NCBI RefSeq assembly: GCF_002234575.2
Contig: NZ_CP022464.2
Coordinates: 1,488,001 to 1,552,000, forward strand
Direction: 5' to 3'
Origin: Enterocloster bolteae
GTDB lineage: Bacteria; Bacillota; Clostridia; Lachnospirales; Lachnospiraceae
DNA: 64,000 nucleotides
Positions 40,788 to 50,442 of this stretch are shown here, in pieces. Made by a program: the position numbers and the translations under genes. The notes under the pieces are model-generated. The model was given only the letters and a program-made list of their open reading frames with translations, made no database searches and was not told the DNA's origin. The first letter of the stretch is position 1, and each line of letters starts with the position of its first letter.

Positions 40788-42422
40788 ATGACATTTGAGG
40801 AAAAGCTGACCAATCAGGAGTATGACAGGATATGGCAGGAATACTGCGGATTTCTGGACCTGGACATGGCGTCTTATATGAAAATCCAGAGAAGGCTTTT
40901 GGAGGAGCAGATGGGACTCTGGTGCGCCAGCCCTCTTGGAAAGAAAATTCTAAAGGACAAGAGACCGGAGAATATAGAGGAGTTTAGGGCCATGGTGCCG
41001 TTGACTACCTATGAGGATTATGCGGATGTTCTTCTCCTTAAGAAGGAGGACATGCTTCCTGATAAACCCATTATATGGATACAGACCACCTGGGAGGGCG
41101 GCAAGCATCCCATTAAGGTGGCGCCCTACACCAGCGGCATGCTGAAGACCTATAAAAATAATATCCTTACCTGCCTGATGATGGCAACCAGCAAGGGCAG
41201 GGGAAGTTTTGACATCGGAATCGGCGATACATTTTTATACGGCCTGGCGCCTTTGCCCTATATCACGGGCCTGATTCCCCTGGGATTGTCGGACGAGCTC
41301 CATATAGAGTTTCTTCCTCCGGTGGACGAGGCCGTAAACATGACCTTTTCCGAGCGGAATAAGAAGGGATTCAAGATGGGGTTGGGAAAGGGGATTGACT
41401 TCTTCTTTGGCATGGGCAGCGTGGCTTATTTTGTGAGTATGAGTATTGCCAGTCTGTCCGAGGGCGGTAAGAAGGGCGGGTCTTTCCTTAAAAAGCTGTT
41501 TACCATGCCCCCCTCCATGACCCTGCGGTATCTTAAGGCTAAGAAACAGTGTGAAAAGGAAGGACGGGGATTGATGCCCAAGGATCTGTTCAGGCTGAAG
41601 GGATTTCTGTGCGCCGGAACAGATAACCGCTGCTATAAAGATGACCTGGAGGAGCTGTGGGGCATCAGGCCCGTGGAGGTGTTTGCGGGGACAGAGCCCA
41701 GTTTTATCGGGACAGAGACATGGAACCGCAACGGACTGTACTTTTTTCCAGATGCATGCTTTTATGAATTTATACCGGAAGCGGAAATGTACAAGAATCT
41801 GGATGATCCCTCCTATGTTCCCAGGACCATATGTATGGATGAGGTGGCAGCCGGGGAGGTGTATGAAATTGTCCTTACCGTGCTGAAAGGCGGGGCATTT
41901 GCCCGGTACCGGGTGGGGGATGTCTACCGCTGTCTGGGACTTACCAGCAAGGAGGATGAGACACGGATTCCCAGGTTTGAGTACATTGACCGGGTACCGG
42001 ATATTATTGATATTGCCGGTTTTACAAGGATTTCGGAAAATTCCATTAAGAATGTTATCAGCCTTTCCGGAATTGATGTGACGGACTGGGCAGCCCTTAA
42101 GGAGTTTACTGAGGACAGAGGGAGGCCATACCTCCATATGTACGTGGAGCTGGCGCCGGGCTGCGTGGTGAACCGGGCCGTAAGCCGGGAACTTCTGAAG
42201 GAACACCTGACCATTTATTTTAAATACGTGGACCAGGATTACCATGATCTGAAACGTATACTGGGTATGGACCCGCTGGAGATAACTGTCCTGCGGTGCG
42301 GCACCTTTGCCTCCTATCGGGAAAAGACAGGAAAGACACTGCGGCATATCAACCCGTCCATCCACGATATACAGGAAATGATAAAGATGCAGGCGGCTTT
42401 TGACGGGCACAGGAGATATTAG
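40788..42422 (+). CDS. GH3 (auxin-responsive promoter) family adenylate-forming enzyme
   Basis: A 544-residue protein of the GH3 family. In plants, members adenylate a carboxylic acid and join it to an amino acid; bacterial members are barely studied. The C-terminal motif FARYRVGDVYRC matches GH3 motif III (YRxGD), EVFAGTEPSFIGTE is in the place of motif II, and the ATP-binding loop is modified to TTWEGGKHP instead of the usual SSGT-type sequence. The protein has no signal peptide. It follows the methyltransferase-like gene by 6 bp and precedes the signalling protein by 14 bp, so all three form one transcript. Substrates are unknown. Confidence 0.8.
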   Translation: MTFEEKLTNQEYDRIWQEYCGFLDLDMASYMKIQRRLLEEQMGLWCASPLGKKILKDKRPENIEEFRAMVPLTTYEDYADVLLLKKEDMLPDKPIIWIQTTWEGGKHPIKVAPYTSGMLKTYKNNILTCLMMATSKGRGSFDIGIGDTFLYGLAPLPYITGLIPLGLSDELHIEFLPPVDEAVNMTFSERNKKGFKMGLGKGIDFFFGMGSVAYFVSMSIASLSEGGKKGGSFLKKLFTMPPSMTLRYLKAKKQCEKEGRGLMPKDLFRLKGFLCAGTDNRCYKDDLEELWGIRPVEVFAGTEPSFIGTETWNRNGLYFFPDACFYEFIPEAEMYKNLDDPSYVPRTICMDEVAAGEVYEIVLTVLKGGAFARYRVGDVYRCLGLTSKEDETRIPRFEYIDRVPDIIDIAGFTRISENSIKNVISLSGIDVTDWAALKEFTEDRGRPYLHMYVELAPGCVVNRAVSRELLKEHLTIYFKYVDQDYHDLKRILGMDPLEITVLRCGTFASYREKTGKTLRHINPSIHDIQEMIKMQAAFDGHRRY

Positions 42423-42436
42423 GAGATACTGATTGT

Positions 42437-45007
42437 ATGAGAAGCTATGTTTTTATATCCATAACAGCTTTATATTTCTATACCTTTCTTATGCTGGCTT
42501 TTATGTCGGCTAAGAAATCACGGCTGATTCGTGATTTTATCGCTGTGCTGGGCGCCATGATTCTGTGGACCGGCGGTTCCCTTTTGATGAGGCTTCGGGC
42601 CTGGCCGTCCTATGAGCTGTGGTTTCATCTTTCGCTGGCAGGAATCAGCTTGGTGCCGTGTGCGTTTTTCTGCTTTATCAGGGATTTCTGCGGCCATAAG
42701 GCGAAAAGCTCCCACAGGATGTGGCTGGTGCTTATCCTTCTGGTGAACCTCTATAATATATGGACAGGAAACCTGGTCCAGCCGCCTGCTATCGAGTGGA
42801 ATGGAGCCAGCGCCGTGTTTGTCTATCATATGGACTGGCGTGCCAGCATTATGTACGGACTCTGCTTCCTGGTAATCATACATACGGCCGCCATCATATG
42901 GAGCAGCCGGAAAAACAGGGCCCTGAAGGCCAAGGTGGTACCGCTGCTGTCAGGTATACTCCTGCTTTTTGCAGGCAATATGGCTGTGCCTCTGTTCAAT
43001 GGATTTCCCATTGATATACTGTCAGGGGTGCTGAATGCAGGGGTGATGTTTTATACGCTTTATTCCAGGCATGTGTTCCGCATGACCCTGCTGGTATCCA
43101 GAGGCAACTGCTACATCATTGCCATGGCAGTAAGCGCCCTGGCCTTTTACAATGTGGCCCAGACCCTGGACGGCATCATCCGCAGGGATATACCAATGCT
43201 GGCCCCTTTCAGCGTCATGATTGTGGCTACTATGACCATGCTGGTCACACTGCTGATTTACATGGTGGCCAAAGGATTTTTTGACCGGATTTTTATTAAG
43301 GAGGAGGTGAGCCAGACAGAACGTCTCAGCGAATACACCGCCATTGTGTCCCAATCCCTCAGACTGACTGAAATCCTGAATGCCCTGGTGAACGTCATAG
43401 GAAATACCCTGCACACAAGGAAGATTTATATTTGCATCAGGGATTCCCAGGGGAATTATCCGGCTGTATTCAGCAGCAGTCCCCTGGATGACAAGAATTT
43501 TTCTCTGGCCGGCAGCGCGCCGCTTATCAACTGGCTTAAAAGCCATGATTCCTGTCTGCTGCTTAAGGATTTCCGCAGGACCGTGGAATACAAGTCCATG
43601 TGGGAGGAAGAAAAATACCAGATGGAGGTCCTTAAGATTGAGTGTATTCTGCCTCTTAAGGATGGGAACGATCTGGCCGGACTGGTGCTTTTAGGGGGCA
43701 GGGAGAAGCGGGGAAAGATGCGTACCCAGGGGTATTCCGAGGAGGACATCATATTCCTTAACTCCATTGAATCCGTAAGCTCCATTGCGGTGAAGAACTC
43801 CAGGCTTTATGAAAAGGCATATGAGGAAGCCAGAACAGATGAGCTTACCGGACTCTTGAACCGGAAATATTTCTGCCAGACACTGGAGGAAAATTACGAA
43901 AAATGCAGGCGGACCTCTCTGGCCCTTGTCATCTTCAACGTGGATGATTTTAAGCTGTACAACCAGCTTTACGGCAATCATGAGGGAGATAAGGCACTGG
44001 TGCATATTGCGCGTATCATACAGGGGACTGTGGGGGATAACGGCTACTGCGGACGCTACAGCGGCAAGGAATTTGCCGTCATCCTGCCTGATTATGATAT
44101 CTATTCAGCGCAGAACCTGGCTGAGAACATTTCGCGGCAGATCCAGAATATGAATCTGGACTGTACGGACACTTACTTAAAGCCCCTGACTGTCAGCTGC
44201 GGAATCTGTGCGGCTCCGTACGCAGCCGCGTCCATGAATGAGCTCATATCCAATGCAGACTGTGCGGTATACCATGTGAAGCGTTCCGGAAAGAACGGAA
44301 TCCGGGTATACTCGGACGGAATCATCGGGGTGAGGGATACAGACGAGGGACTGGCAAAGAAGCACCGAAGCATGTATTCTGAGTATGCTCCCACCATCTA
44401 TGCCCTGACAGCTGCCATTGACGCAAAGGACCATTATACATTCCAGCATTCCAAGAATGTGGCCTATTATGCCCATGCCATGGGACAGGCCCTGAAAACC
44501 AGCGAGGAATACCAGGAGATTCTTAAGGAGTCGGCCCTGCTTCACGATATCGGAAAAATAGGGATACCGGAAAACATACTGAATAAAACCGGAAAATTGA
44601 CGGATGAGGAGTACAGTACCATGAAACGCCATGTGGAGGCATCCGTGGAAATCATACGCCACCTCCCCTCTATGGATTATGTGATTCCCGCTGTTCTGGG
44701 ACACCATGAGCGGTATGACGGAAGGGGATATCCCAGGCGCATCGCAGGGAAGGATATACCTCTGGCAGCAAGAATCCTTTGTATTGCAGATTCCTTTGAC
44801 GCCATGGTATCCAAGCGCAGCTACAAGCCCAGCATGTCGGTGGAATTCGCTGTCAATGAGCTGGAACGGGGCGCGGGAACACAGTTTGATCCGGAGCTGG
44901 TGCCGGTATTCATCGGCCTGCTGAAGGATGGAATGATCAGGCCTGCGCTGAACGATGGGAATGACGTCTGCAGCAGGGAGCCGGAAGGGACGGATGCAGA
45001 GATTTAA
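42437..45007 (+). CDS. 7TM / GAF / GGDEF / HD-GYP signalling protein
   Basis: An 856-residue membrane-bound second-messenger protein. The order is: histidine-kinase-type 7TM sensor (about 1-280), GAF domain (about 295-450), GGDEF domain (about 470-635) and HD-GYP domain (about 655-830). The GGDEF site reads SGKEF at 542-546, so diguanylate cyclase activity is probably lost. The HD-GYP site is intact: His703-Asp704 (LLHDIGKIGIP) and HHERYDGRGYP from 756. The protein is therefore likely a cyclic di-GMP phosphodiesterase whose GGDEF part may sense GTP. It is the third gene of the GH3 operon. Confidence 0.9.
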   Translation: MRSYVFISITALYFYTFLMLAFMSAKKSRLIRDFIAVLGAMILWTGGSLLMRLRAWPSYELWFHLSLAGISLVPCAFFCFIRDFCGHKAKSSHRMWLVLILLVNLYNIWTGNLVQPPAIEWNGASAVFVYHMDWRASIMYGLCFLVIIHTAAIIWSSRKNRALKAKVVPLLSGILLLFAGNMAVPLFNGFPIDILSGVLNAGVMFYTLYSRHVFRMTLLVSRGNCYIIAMAVSALAFYNVAQTLDGIIRRDIPMLAPFSVMIVATMTMLVTLLIYMVAKGFFDRIFIKEEVSQTERLSEYTAIVSQSLRLTEILNALVNVIGNTLHTRKIYICIRDSQGNYPAVFSSSPLDDKNFSLAGSAPLINWLKSHDSCLLLKDFRRTVEYKSMWEEEKYQMEVLKIECILPLKDGNDLAGLVLLGGREKRGKMRTQGYSEEDIIFLNSIESVSSIAVKNSRLYEKAYEEARTDELTGLLNRKYFCQTLEENYEKCRRTSLALVIFNVDDFKLYNQLYGNHEGDKALVHIARIIQGTVGDNGYCGRYSGKEFAVILPDYDIYSAQNLAENISRQIQNMNLDCTDTYLKPLTVSCGICAAPYAAASMNELISNADCAVYHVKRSGKNGIRVYSDGIIGVRDTDEGLAKKHRSMYSEYAPTIYALTAAIDAKDHYTFQHSKNVAYYAHAMGQALKTSEEYQEILKESALLHDIGKIGIPENILNKTGKLTDEEYSTMKRHVEASVEIIRHLPSMDYVIPAVLGHHERYDGRGYPRRIAGKDIPLAARILCIADSFDAMVSKRSYKPSMSVEFAVNELERGAGTQFDPELVPVFIGLLKDGMIRPALNDGNDVCSREPEGTDAEI

Positions 45008-45148
45008 TAAATGCATATAAAATGGGTATGAAATAAAATTATTATAAAATAAAATGATGCAGAAAAGCCTGTTCACACATTATAAAGCGTGAACAGGCTT
45101 TTATATATGGGTTGGTCAGAGCACAGCCGGAACATGGTCAGAGCCTCA

Positions 45149-45478
45149 TCAGAATACCAACTGTACCAGCATCATGTAGCACAACGTTCCCAGCGCAATG
45201 CTGGCAAGGGTATTTCCCTTCCAGAGGTGGAGTCCCACCACCACGGCAACGGATATAAGCTCCGGCAGGCCATAAGGGTAGGCTAAAGGTGTGATTCCCT
45301 TCAGGCAGTAGACCACCAGCACGGCCATGATGGCGGCCGGGAGAATGGTTCCCAGGTAGCGGACCAGCCCGGGGACTTCTTTTTTACCGCCAAAGAGAAG
45401 GAAGGGAAGCCAACGGGTTACCTGGGTGCACAGAGCGCAAACCAGTATGGTAATTAGTACATAATTTGATTGGGTCAT
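45149..45478 (-). CDS. azlD: Branched-chain amino acid transport protein AzlD
   Basis: A 109-residue membrane protein with four hydrophobic segments, the small subunit of the AzlCD exporter for branched-chain amino acids and analogues. The N-terminal ILVCALCTQVTRWLPFLLF and central LGTILPAAIMAVLVVYCLK are typical of the family. It lies 3 bp after azlC, its partner. The order and sizes match the standard pair. Confidence 0.9.
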   Translation of the reverse strand: MTQSNYVLITILVCALCTQVTRWLPFLLFGGKKEVPGLVRYLGTILPAAIMAVLVVYCLKGITPLAYPYGLPELISVAVVVGLHLWKGNTLASIALGTLCYMMLVQLVF

Positions 45479-45481
45479 GGT

Positions 45482-46213
45482 TTAATCCTCCTCCATTTTC
45501 TGTTCCACAGTCCTGCGCAGGAACAGCAGCATGGCTACGGCAGCTGCCAGGGCAGGAAGGATGAAGTTGGAAGAGCGGATGAGCACCAGAAACAGTGCGC
45601 CGCATATAAAACCGGTGACAGCCGGTATATGGGTCTTTGCCGCCTTCCACTGGTCCACGCATATGACCACAAACAGGGCGGTCATGGCAAAATCAATACC
45701 TGTGGTGTCAAAGGTAATCAGCTCACCCATAAGGGCGCCCAACACGGACCCGGCTATCCAGTAGCACTGATCAAAAAAAGAGGTAAAGAAGGTGGCTGCC
45801 TTCCATTCCCTGTCTGTAAAGTCAGACGGACGGGCCATGGAACATAACAGGGAATAGGTTTCATCCGTCAGAGAAAATACCATATATGGATAGGTCTTTC
45901 TCATTTCCTTGAAGCGCTCGATGAAGGTGAGTCCGTAAAATGCATGGCGGCTGTTGATAAAGAGGGTCATGACAGCCGTGGTCACATAGCTTAAGCCGCC
46001 GGTGAGGATGCCCACCAGGGCAAACTGCATGGAACCCGCGTAAACCAGGGTGCTGATGAGAAAGGCCCAGAACACACCCAAACCGGATTTCTGCAACAGG
46101 AGGCCAAAGGCGATTCCTAAGAACAGGTAGCCGAGGAATATGGGGATGGTCTTTATCAGAGCGAATTTTGCTGCTTTTTTCATGGTTTGGTAAATCTCCT
46201 CATAATTGTACAT
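45482..46213 (-). CDS. azlC: AzlC family branched-chain amino acid exporter
   Basis: A 243-residue permease with about 6-8 membrane helices, the large AzlCD subunit. The segment IFLGYLFLGIAFGLLLQK near the start and YAGSMQFALVGIL are typical. It is followed directly by azlD. No leucine-responsive regulator gene lies next to it; control is not visible in the sequence. Confidence 0.9.
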   Translation of the reverse strand: MYNYEEIYQTMKKAAKFALIKTIPIFLGYLFLGIAFGLLLQKSGLGVFWAFLISTLVYAGSMQFALVGILTGGLSYVTTAVMTLFINSRHAFYGLTFIERFKEMRKTYPYMVFSLTDETYSLLCSMARPSDFTDREWKAATFFTSFFDQCYWIAGSVLGALMGELITFDTTGIDFAMTALFVVICVDQWKAAKTHIPAVTGFICGALFLVLIRSSNFILPALAAAVAMLLFLRRTVEQKMEED

Positions 46214-46354
46214 AATTTAGCACATTAATATAGTATAGCAGACATGGGACAAGATTTCCACTGCAAAATGTATTTTCCCCTTTCACTGATAAAAGAATTG
46301 TGTTATGATTAATAATTATATTTATCACAATAGCAACGTAACGGAGGAACAATT

Positions 46355-48049
46355 ATGGCAGACAAGGATACCGTAATGGAAACTGAGGAAAAGGAGGTAG
46401 TCTCCAGGAATTTCATTGAACAGGAGATTGACAAGGACCTGGCAGAGGGCGTTTATGACCATGTCCAGACCCGTTTCCCGCCGGAGCCAAACGGTTATTT
46501 GCACATCGGACATGCCAAGTCCATCTTACTGAACTACGGCCTGGCACAGAAGTACGGCGGCAAGTTCAACCTGCGTTTTGACGATACAAACCCCACAAAG
46601 GAAAAGACTGAATTCGTGGAGTCCATCATGGATGATGTGAAGTGGCTGGGAGCTGATTTCGAGGACAGGCTTTTCTTTGCGTCCAATTATTTTGACCAGA
46701 TGTACGAGTGCGCCGTATTCCTGATTAAGAAGGGAAAGGCGTTTGTCTGTGATCTGACAGCCGACCAGATCAGGGAGTACAGGGGAGACTTTACCACACC
46801 CGGCAAGGAGAGTCCTTACAGGAACCGTTCCGTGGAGGAGAATCTTGCTCTGTTTGAGGAGATGAAGGAGGGAAAGTACCAGGATGGAGAGAAGGTGCTG
46901 AGAGCCAAGATTGATATGGCTTCCCCTAATATCAACATGAGGGATCCGGTTATCTACCGCGTTGCCCGCATGTCCCACCACAACACAGGCGACAAGTGGT
47001 GCATCTATCCCATGTATGATTTCGCCCATCCCATTGAGGATGCCATTGAACACATTACCCATTCCATCTGCACCCTGGAATTTGAGGACCACAGGCCTCT
47101 CTATGACTGGGTGGTGAAGGAGTGCGAGTTTGAGAATCCGCCGCGCCAGATTGAGTTCGCCAAGCTGTATCTGACCAATGTGATAACCGGCAAGCGCTAT
47201 ATCAAGAAGCTGGTGGAGGATAACATCGTGGACGGCTGGGACGACCCCCGTCTGGTGTCTATCGCGGCTCTGAGGAGAAGGGGATATACACCGGAGGCCA
47301 TCAAGATGTTCGTGGAGATGGTTGGCGTATCCAAGGCCAACAGTTCCGTGGACTACGCCATGCTGGAATACTGTATCCGCGAGGACTTAAAGCTTAAGAA
47401 GCCCCGTATGATGGCTATTCTGAATCCGGTGAAGCTGGTCATTGACAATTATCCGGAAGGACAGGTGGAGATGTTGGATGTTCCCAATAATCTGGAGAAT
47501 CCGGAGCTGGGAGACAGGAAGGTGCCGTTTGGGCGGGAGCTTTATATTGAGCGGGAGGATTTCATGGAAGAGCCTCCTAAAAAGTATTTCCGTATGTTCC
47601 CCGGCAATGAGGTACGCCTGATGGGCGCATATTTCGTTAAGTGTACAGGATGTGAGAAGGATGCTGACGGCAACATTACCGTGGTACACGGCACCTATGA
47701 TCCGGAGACAAAGAGCGGTTCCGGTTTTGAGGGACGCAAAGTAAAGGGAACCATCCACTGGGTGGCTGTTCCCACAGCAAGACAGGTGGAGTGCCGCCTT
47801 TATGAGAATATTGTGGACGAGGAGAAGGGCAAGCTGAATGAAGACGGCAGCCTTAACTTAAATCCGAACTCTCTGGTTGTGTTAAAGGAGTGCTACGTTG
47901 AGCCGGCCCTGGCAGAGGGAGAGGCCTATGACAGCTATCAGTTTGTGCGCAACGGTTTCTTCTGTGTGGACTGCAAGGACAGCACGCCCCAGAAGCCGGT
48001 GTTTAACCGGATTGTATCCTTAAAGAGCTCATTTAAGCTTCCCAAATAG
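46355..48049 (+). CDS. glnS: Glutamine--tRNA ligase
   Basis: A 564-residue class I synthetase of the GlxRS family. HIGH is exact at 50-53 (GYLHIGHAKS), followed by FDDTNP and the GlnRS-specific C-terminal anticodon-binding beta barrels. The second motif is VITGKRYIKKLV in place of KMSKS. Family length and FPPEPNG confirm GlnRS rather than GluRS. Many Firmicutes use the amidotransferase route instead; this organism has direct glutaminylation available. It has a terminator and stands alone. Confidence 0.95.
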   Translation: MADKDTVMETEEKEVVSRNFIEQEIDKDLAEGVYDHVQTRFPPEPNGYLHIGHAKSILLNYGLAQKYGGKFNLRFDDTNPTKEKTEFVESIMDDVKWLGADFEDRLFFASNYFDQMYECAVFLIKKGKAFVCDLTADQIREYRGDFTTPGKESPYRNRSVEENLALFEEMKEGKYQDGEKVLRAKIDMASPNINMRDPVIYRVARMSHHNTGDKWCIYPMYDFAHPIEDAIEHITHSICTLEFEDHRPLYDWVVKECEFENPPRQIEFAKLYLTNVITGKRYIKKLVEDNIVDGWDDPRLVSIAALRRRGYTPEAIKMFVEMVGVSKANSSVDYAMLEYCIREDLKLKKPRMMAILNPVKLVIDNYPEGQVEMLDVPNNLENPELGDRKVPFGRELYIEREDFMEEPPKKYFRMFPGNEVRLMGAYFVKCTGCEKDADGNITVVHGTYDPETKSGSGFEGRKVKGTIHWVAVPTARQVECRLYENIVDEEKGKLNEDGSLNLNPNSLVVLKECYVEPALAEGEAYDSYQFVRNGFFCVDCKDSTPQKPVFNRIVSLKSSFKLPK

Positions 48050-48104
48050 GATGAACCATGAGGTAATAACAGATAAATCAAAGCAGTCATTTATGCGATA
48101 AAGA

Positions 48105-48143
48105 AAATGCCGGGGAACCTGATGAAAAAGGTCCCCGGCATTT
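48105..48143 (+). terminator. Terminator of glnS
   Basis: AAATGCCGGGGA (48105-48116) pairs with TCCCCGGCATTT (48132-48143), with inner CCT/AGG pairs. Strong stem. Confidence 0.85.
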
Positions 48144-48213
48144 GTTATGACCGTATCCCATGCATAATCCGGTGACGGATCACCTGATAACGCGTAATCT
48201 GATAGTACACCAT

Positions 48214-48690
48214 TTAATAATACCGGCAGGATATGAAGCGGTATTTAAACAGTTCGTAGAGAAAACGTATGCCGATAATGATATATATGGCTGTGCCTGC
48301 CGCAAACAAAGCCATAAAGAATACATAGAGTCCCACATACATGCTGATTCTGGAGGCGGCGATAAGTCCAAGGCAGAGATAGGTAAACTTGAAAACCTTG
48401 CGTTCCAGACGGTGTACCGGTATACGGAACACCCGCTTGATGATGGATGCCAGGGACACTATGAACAGCGGGTAAAGCGCATCCACAGACAGACCTGCCA
48501 GCAGCTGGTACCATTCCGGAAGGTTCCTTATCTCGCTGTGCTTCTCTATGGCTGTGAACACCAGGATGTGCACGGACACGGTCAGCAGCACAATGGCCGC
48601 AGCCCCTATGAAACAGCGGAAAGCCAGTGAATGTTCCTTTTTGGGAGATAGCTTCTTTAACATATTCAGAGTCTGTTCGCTCATGTCCAT
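48214..48690 (-). CDS. Hypothetical membrane protein (158 residues)
   Basis: I do not recognise this family. It is a small integral membrane protein with four hydrophobic segments (about residues 26-48, 65-85, 102-122 and 124-146) and basic ends. There is no signal peptide, cysteine motif or catalytic motif. It stands alone between the glnS terminator and the divergent MocR regulator gene. A transport or signalling role cannot be stated. Confidence 0.6.
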   Translation of the reverse strand: MDMSEQTLNMLKKLSPKKEHSLAFRCFIGAAAIVLLTVSVHILVFTAIEKHSEIRNLPEWYQLLAGLSVDALYPLFIVSLASIIKRVFRIPVHRLERKVFKFTYLCLGLIAASRISMYVGLYVFFMALFAAGTAIYIIIGIRFLYELFKYRFISCRYY

Positions 48691-48855
48691 CCGTCCTTTC
48701 TCAACTGATTTTATTGGATTGTCTTCCTACTTTTATTATAATTCCATACCGTGGTGATTACAATATACAAATCAGAAAAAAGAGTATATTATCTTTGAAT
48801 AATCTTTGTATTTTGCTTGAATAATACGAATTAACAGAATAAATATAAAAACACA

Positions 48856-48884
48856 TTGACATCTCCCACTTGAACTGGTATGAT
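48856..48884 (+). promoter_or_regulatory. Promoter of the MocR-type gene
   Basis: TTGACA (48856-48861) and TATGAT (48879-48884) with a 17-bp spacer. Confidence 0.8.
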
Positions 48885-48943
48885 TAGAATGTTTATTTCA
48901 AATACAAATGATAATGCCAGTTTGCGGCAGGAAGGGGCGGAAA

Positions 48944-50347
48944 ATGGAATTGATAGTACCCTTTGACAGTCAGTCAGAAAGTCCTCTCTATGAACAGATT
49001 TACCAGTACATAAAAAACGAAATCCGCCAGGGAAAGCTGGAGTCCGGAAGCCGTCTGCCTTCCACCCGTATACTGGCCAGGAACCTGAGGCTGAGCCGCA
49101 GTACCACCCAGATGGCCTATGACCAGCTGCTGTCTGAAGGGTATATAGAGGCACTGCCGTGCAAGGGTTATTTTGTCTGCAAGATAGAGGAGCTGGTGGA
49201 AGTACGGCAAAAGGGAGGCGGTTCTTTTGTAGAGCCGGGAGACACCGGAAAGGACCGTTACGAGGTGGATTTTTCTCCCAGAGGAATTGATCTGGACAGT
49301 TTTCCCTTTAATACGTGGAGGAAAATCAGCAGGAATACACTGGTGGATGATAACAAGGAGATGTTTGCGGCAGGAGACCCCCAGGGGGAAAGGGCTCTCA
49401 GGACTGCCATAGGTGATTACCTCCATTCCGCCAGGGGGGTGGACTGCAGGCCTGAGCAGATACTCATCGGCGCAGGAAGCGAGTATCTGCTGATGCTCCT
49501 ATCCCAGATTCTGGGAAACGGCAGGAAAATCGCCATGGAAAACCCCACATACAAGCAGGCATACAGAGTGCTTAAGGGCGAGGGATATCCTGTGATTCCC
49601 GTGGATATGGACCGATATGGAATGGATGTGCAGCGGCTTTCCCGCAGCAGCGCGGATGTGGCCTATGTGATGCCTTCCCATCAGTATCCCACAGGGATTG
49701 TCATGCCTGTGAAGCGGCGGCAGGAGCTGCTGGCCTGGGCTTACAGCGGTGCAGACCGGTATCTGATAGAGGATGATTATGACAGCGAGTTCCGATACAA
49801 GGGAAAGCCCATTCCCGCGCTGCAGGGAATGGACCGGGGCGGCCGTGTGATTTACATGGGAACATTTTCCAAGTCCATAGCCCCGGCTATCCGTGTGGGA
49901 TTCATGGTGCTGCCGGAGCATTTGCTGGAGGCATACCGGGAAAGAGCCGGTTTCTATCTTTCCACGGTGTCCAGGATTGACCAGAACATTCTCTATCAGT
50001 TTATAACCCAGGGATATTATGAGAGACACCTGAACCGCATGAGAGCCCTGTACAAGGGAAAACATGATGCTCTGATGGCAGGGCTTAAGGAACTGGAGGA
50101 CCGGTTTTTAATCAGGGGAGAATATGCAGGGCTGCATGTGCTTTTGACCCACAGGCAGGGAGAGACGGAAGAAAGTCTGGTGGCCCGTGCGGCTGAACTG
50201 GGAGTGAAGGTTTATGGAATATCAGGATGCTTCATACAGCCGGAGGAGAAGCTGTTTGATTCAACCGTTATGCTGGGATATGCCAGTCTCAGCGAGGAGG
50301 AAATCCGAAATGGCACTAAGTTACTGAGTAAGGCCTGGACATTTTAA
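48944..50347 (+). CDS. MocR/GabR family regulator (GntR-aminotransferase fusion)
   Basis: A 467-residue regulator with an N-terminal GntR winged helix (about 10-78: SPLYEQIYQYIKNEI, LPSTRILARNLRLSRSTTQ) joined to a class I aminotransferase-like domain (about 110-465) that binds PLP. Lys310 in TFSKSIAPAIRVGFMVLP is the expected Schiff-base lysine. Known relatives control GABA or vitamin B6 genes (GabR, PdxR). ATG 48944 is chosen with GAAGGGG before it. No clear target gene is adjacent; the next gene is a MORN-like protein that may or may not be controlled by it. Confidence 0.9.
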   Translation: MELIVPFDSQSESPLYEQIYQYIKNEIRQGKLESGSRLPSTRILARNLRLSRSTTQMAYDQLLSEGYIEALPCKGYFVCKIEELVEVRQKGGGSFVEPGDTGKDRYEVDFSPRGIDLDSFPFNTWRKISRNTLVDDNKEMFAAGDPQGERALRTAIGDYLHSARGVDCRPEQILIGAGSEYLLMLLSQILGNGRKIAMENPTYKQAYRVLKGEGYPVIPVDMDRYGMDVQRLSRSSADVAYVMPSHQYPTGIVMPVKRRQELLAWAYSGADRYLIEDDYDSEFRYKGKPIPALQGMDRGGRVIYMGTFSKSIAPAIRVGFMVLPEHLLEAYRERAGFYLSTVSRIDQNILYQFITQGYYERHLNRMRALYKGKHDALMAGLKELEDRFLIRGEYAGLHVLLTHRQGETEESLVARAAELGVKVYGISGCFIQPEEKLFDSTVMLGYASLSEEEIRNGTKLLSKAWTF

Positions 50348-50382
50348 GCTGCTGTATGAATTTTTCAGACAGCAGGCAGGAT

Positions 50383-50442
50383 GATAGGTTAAATAACAGA
50401 TAATATAGCAGGTAATATAGCAGGTAATATAACAGGAAAAAT
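50383..50442. repeat. 12-bp tandem repeat before the MORN-like gene
   Basis: Units of 12 bp: AACAGATAATAT (50395-50406), AGCAGGTAATAT (50407-50418), AGCAGGTAATAT (50419-50430) and AACAGGAAAAAT (50431-50442), with a weaker copy before 50395. The last copy contains the possible start codon at 50441 and each copy carries an AGG-like ribosome binding element. Confidence 0.8.

Noticed and set aside
41235..42410. 391-codon minus-strand frame opposite the GH3 gene
   Set aside because: It is antisense to a gene with clear GH3 motifs, is rich in His/Gly/Gln without any domain pattern, and has no promoter or ribosome binding site.
48160..48630. 156-codon plus-strand frame at 48160
   Set aside because: It is antisense to the four-helix membrane protein gene at 48214-48690 and is His/Gln/Glu-rich without any known motif.
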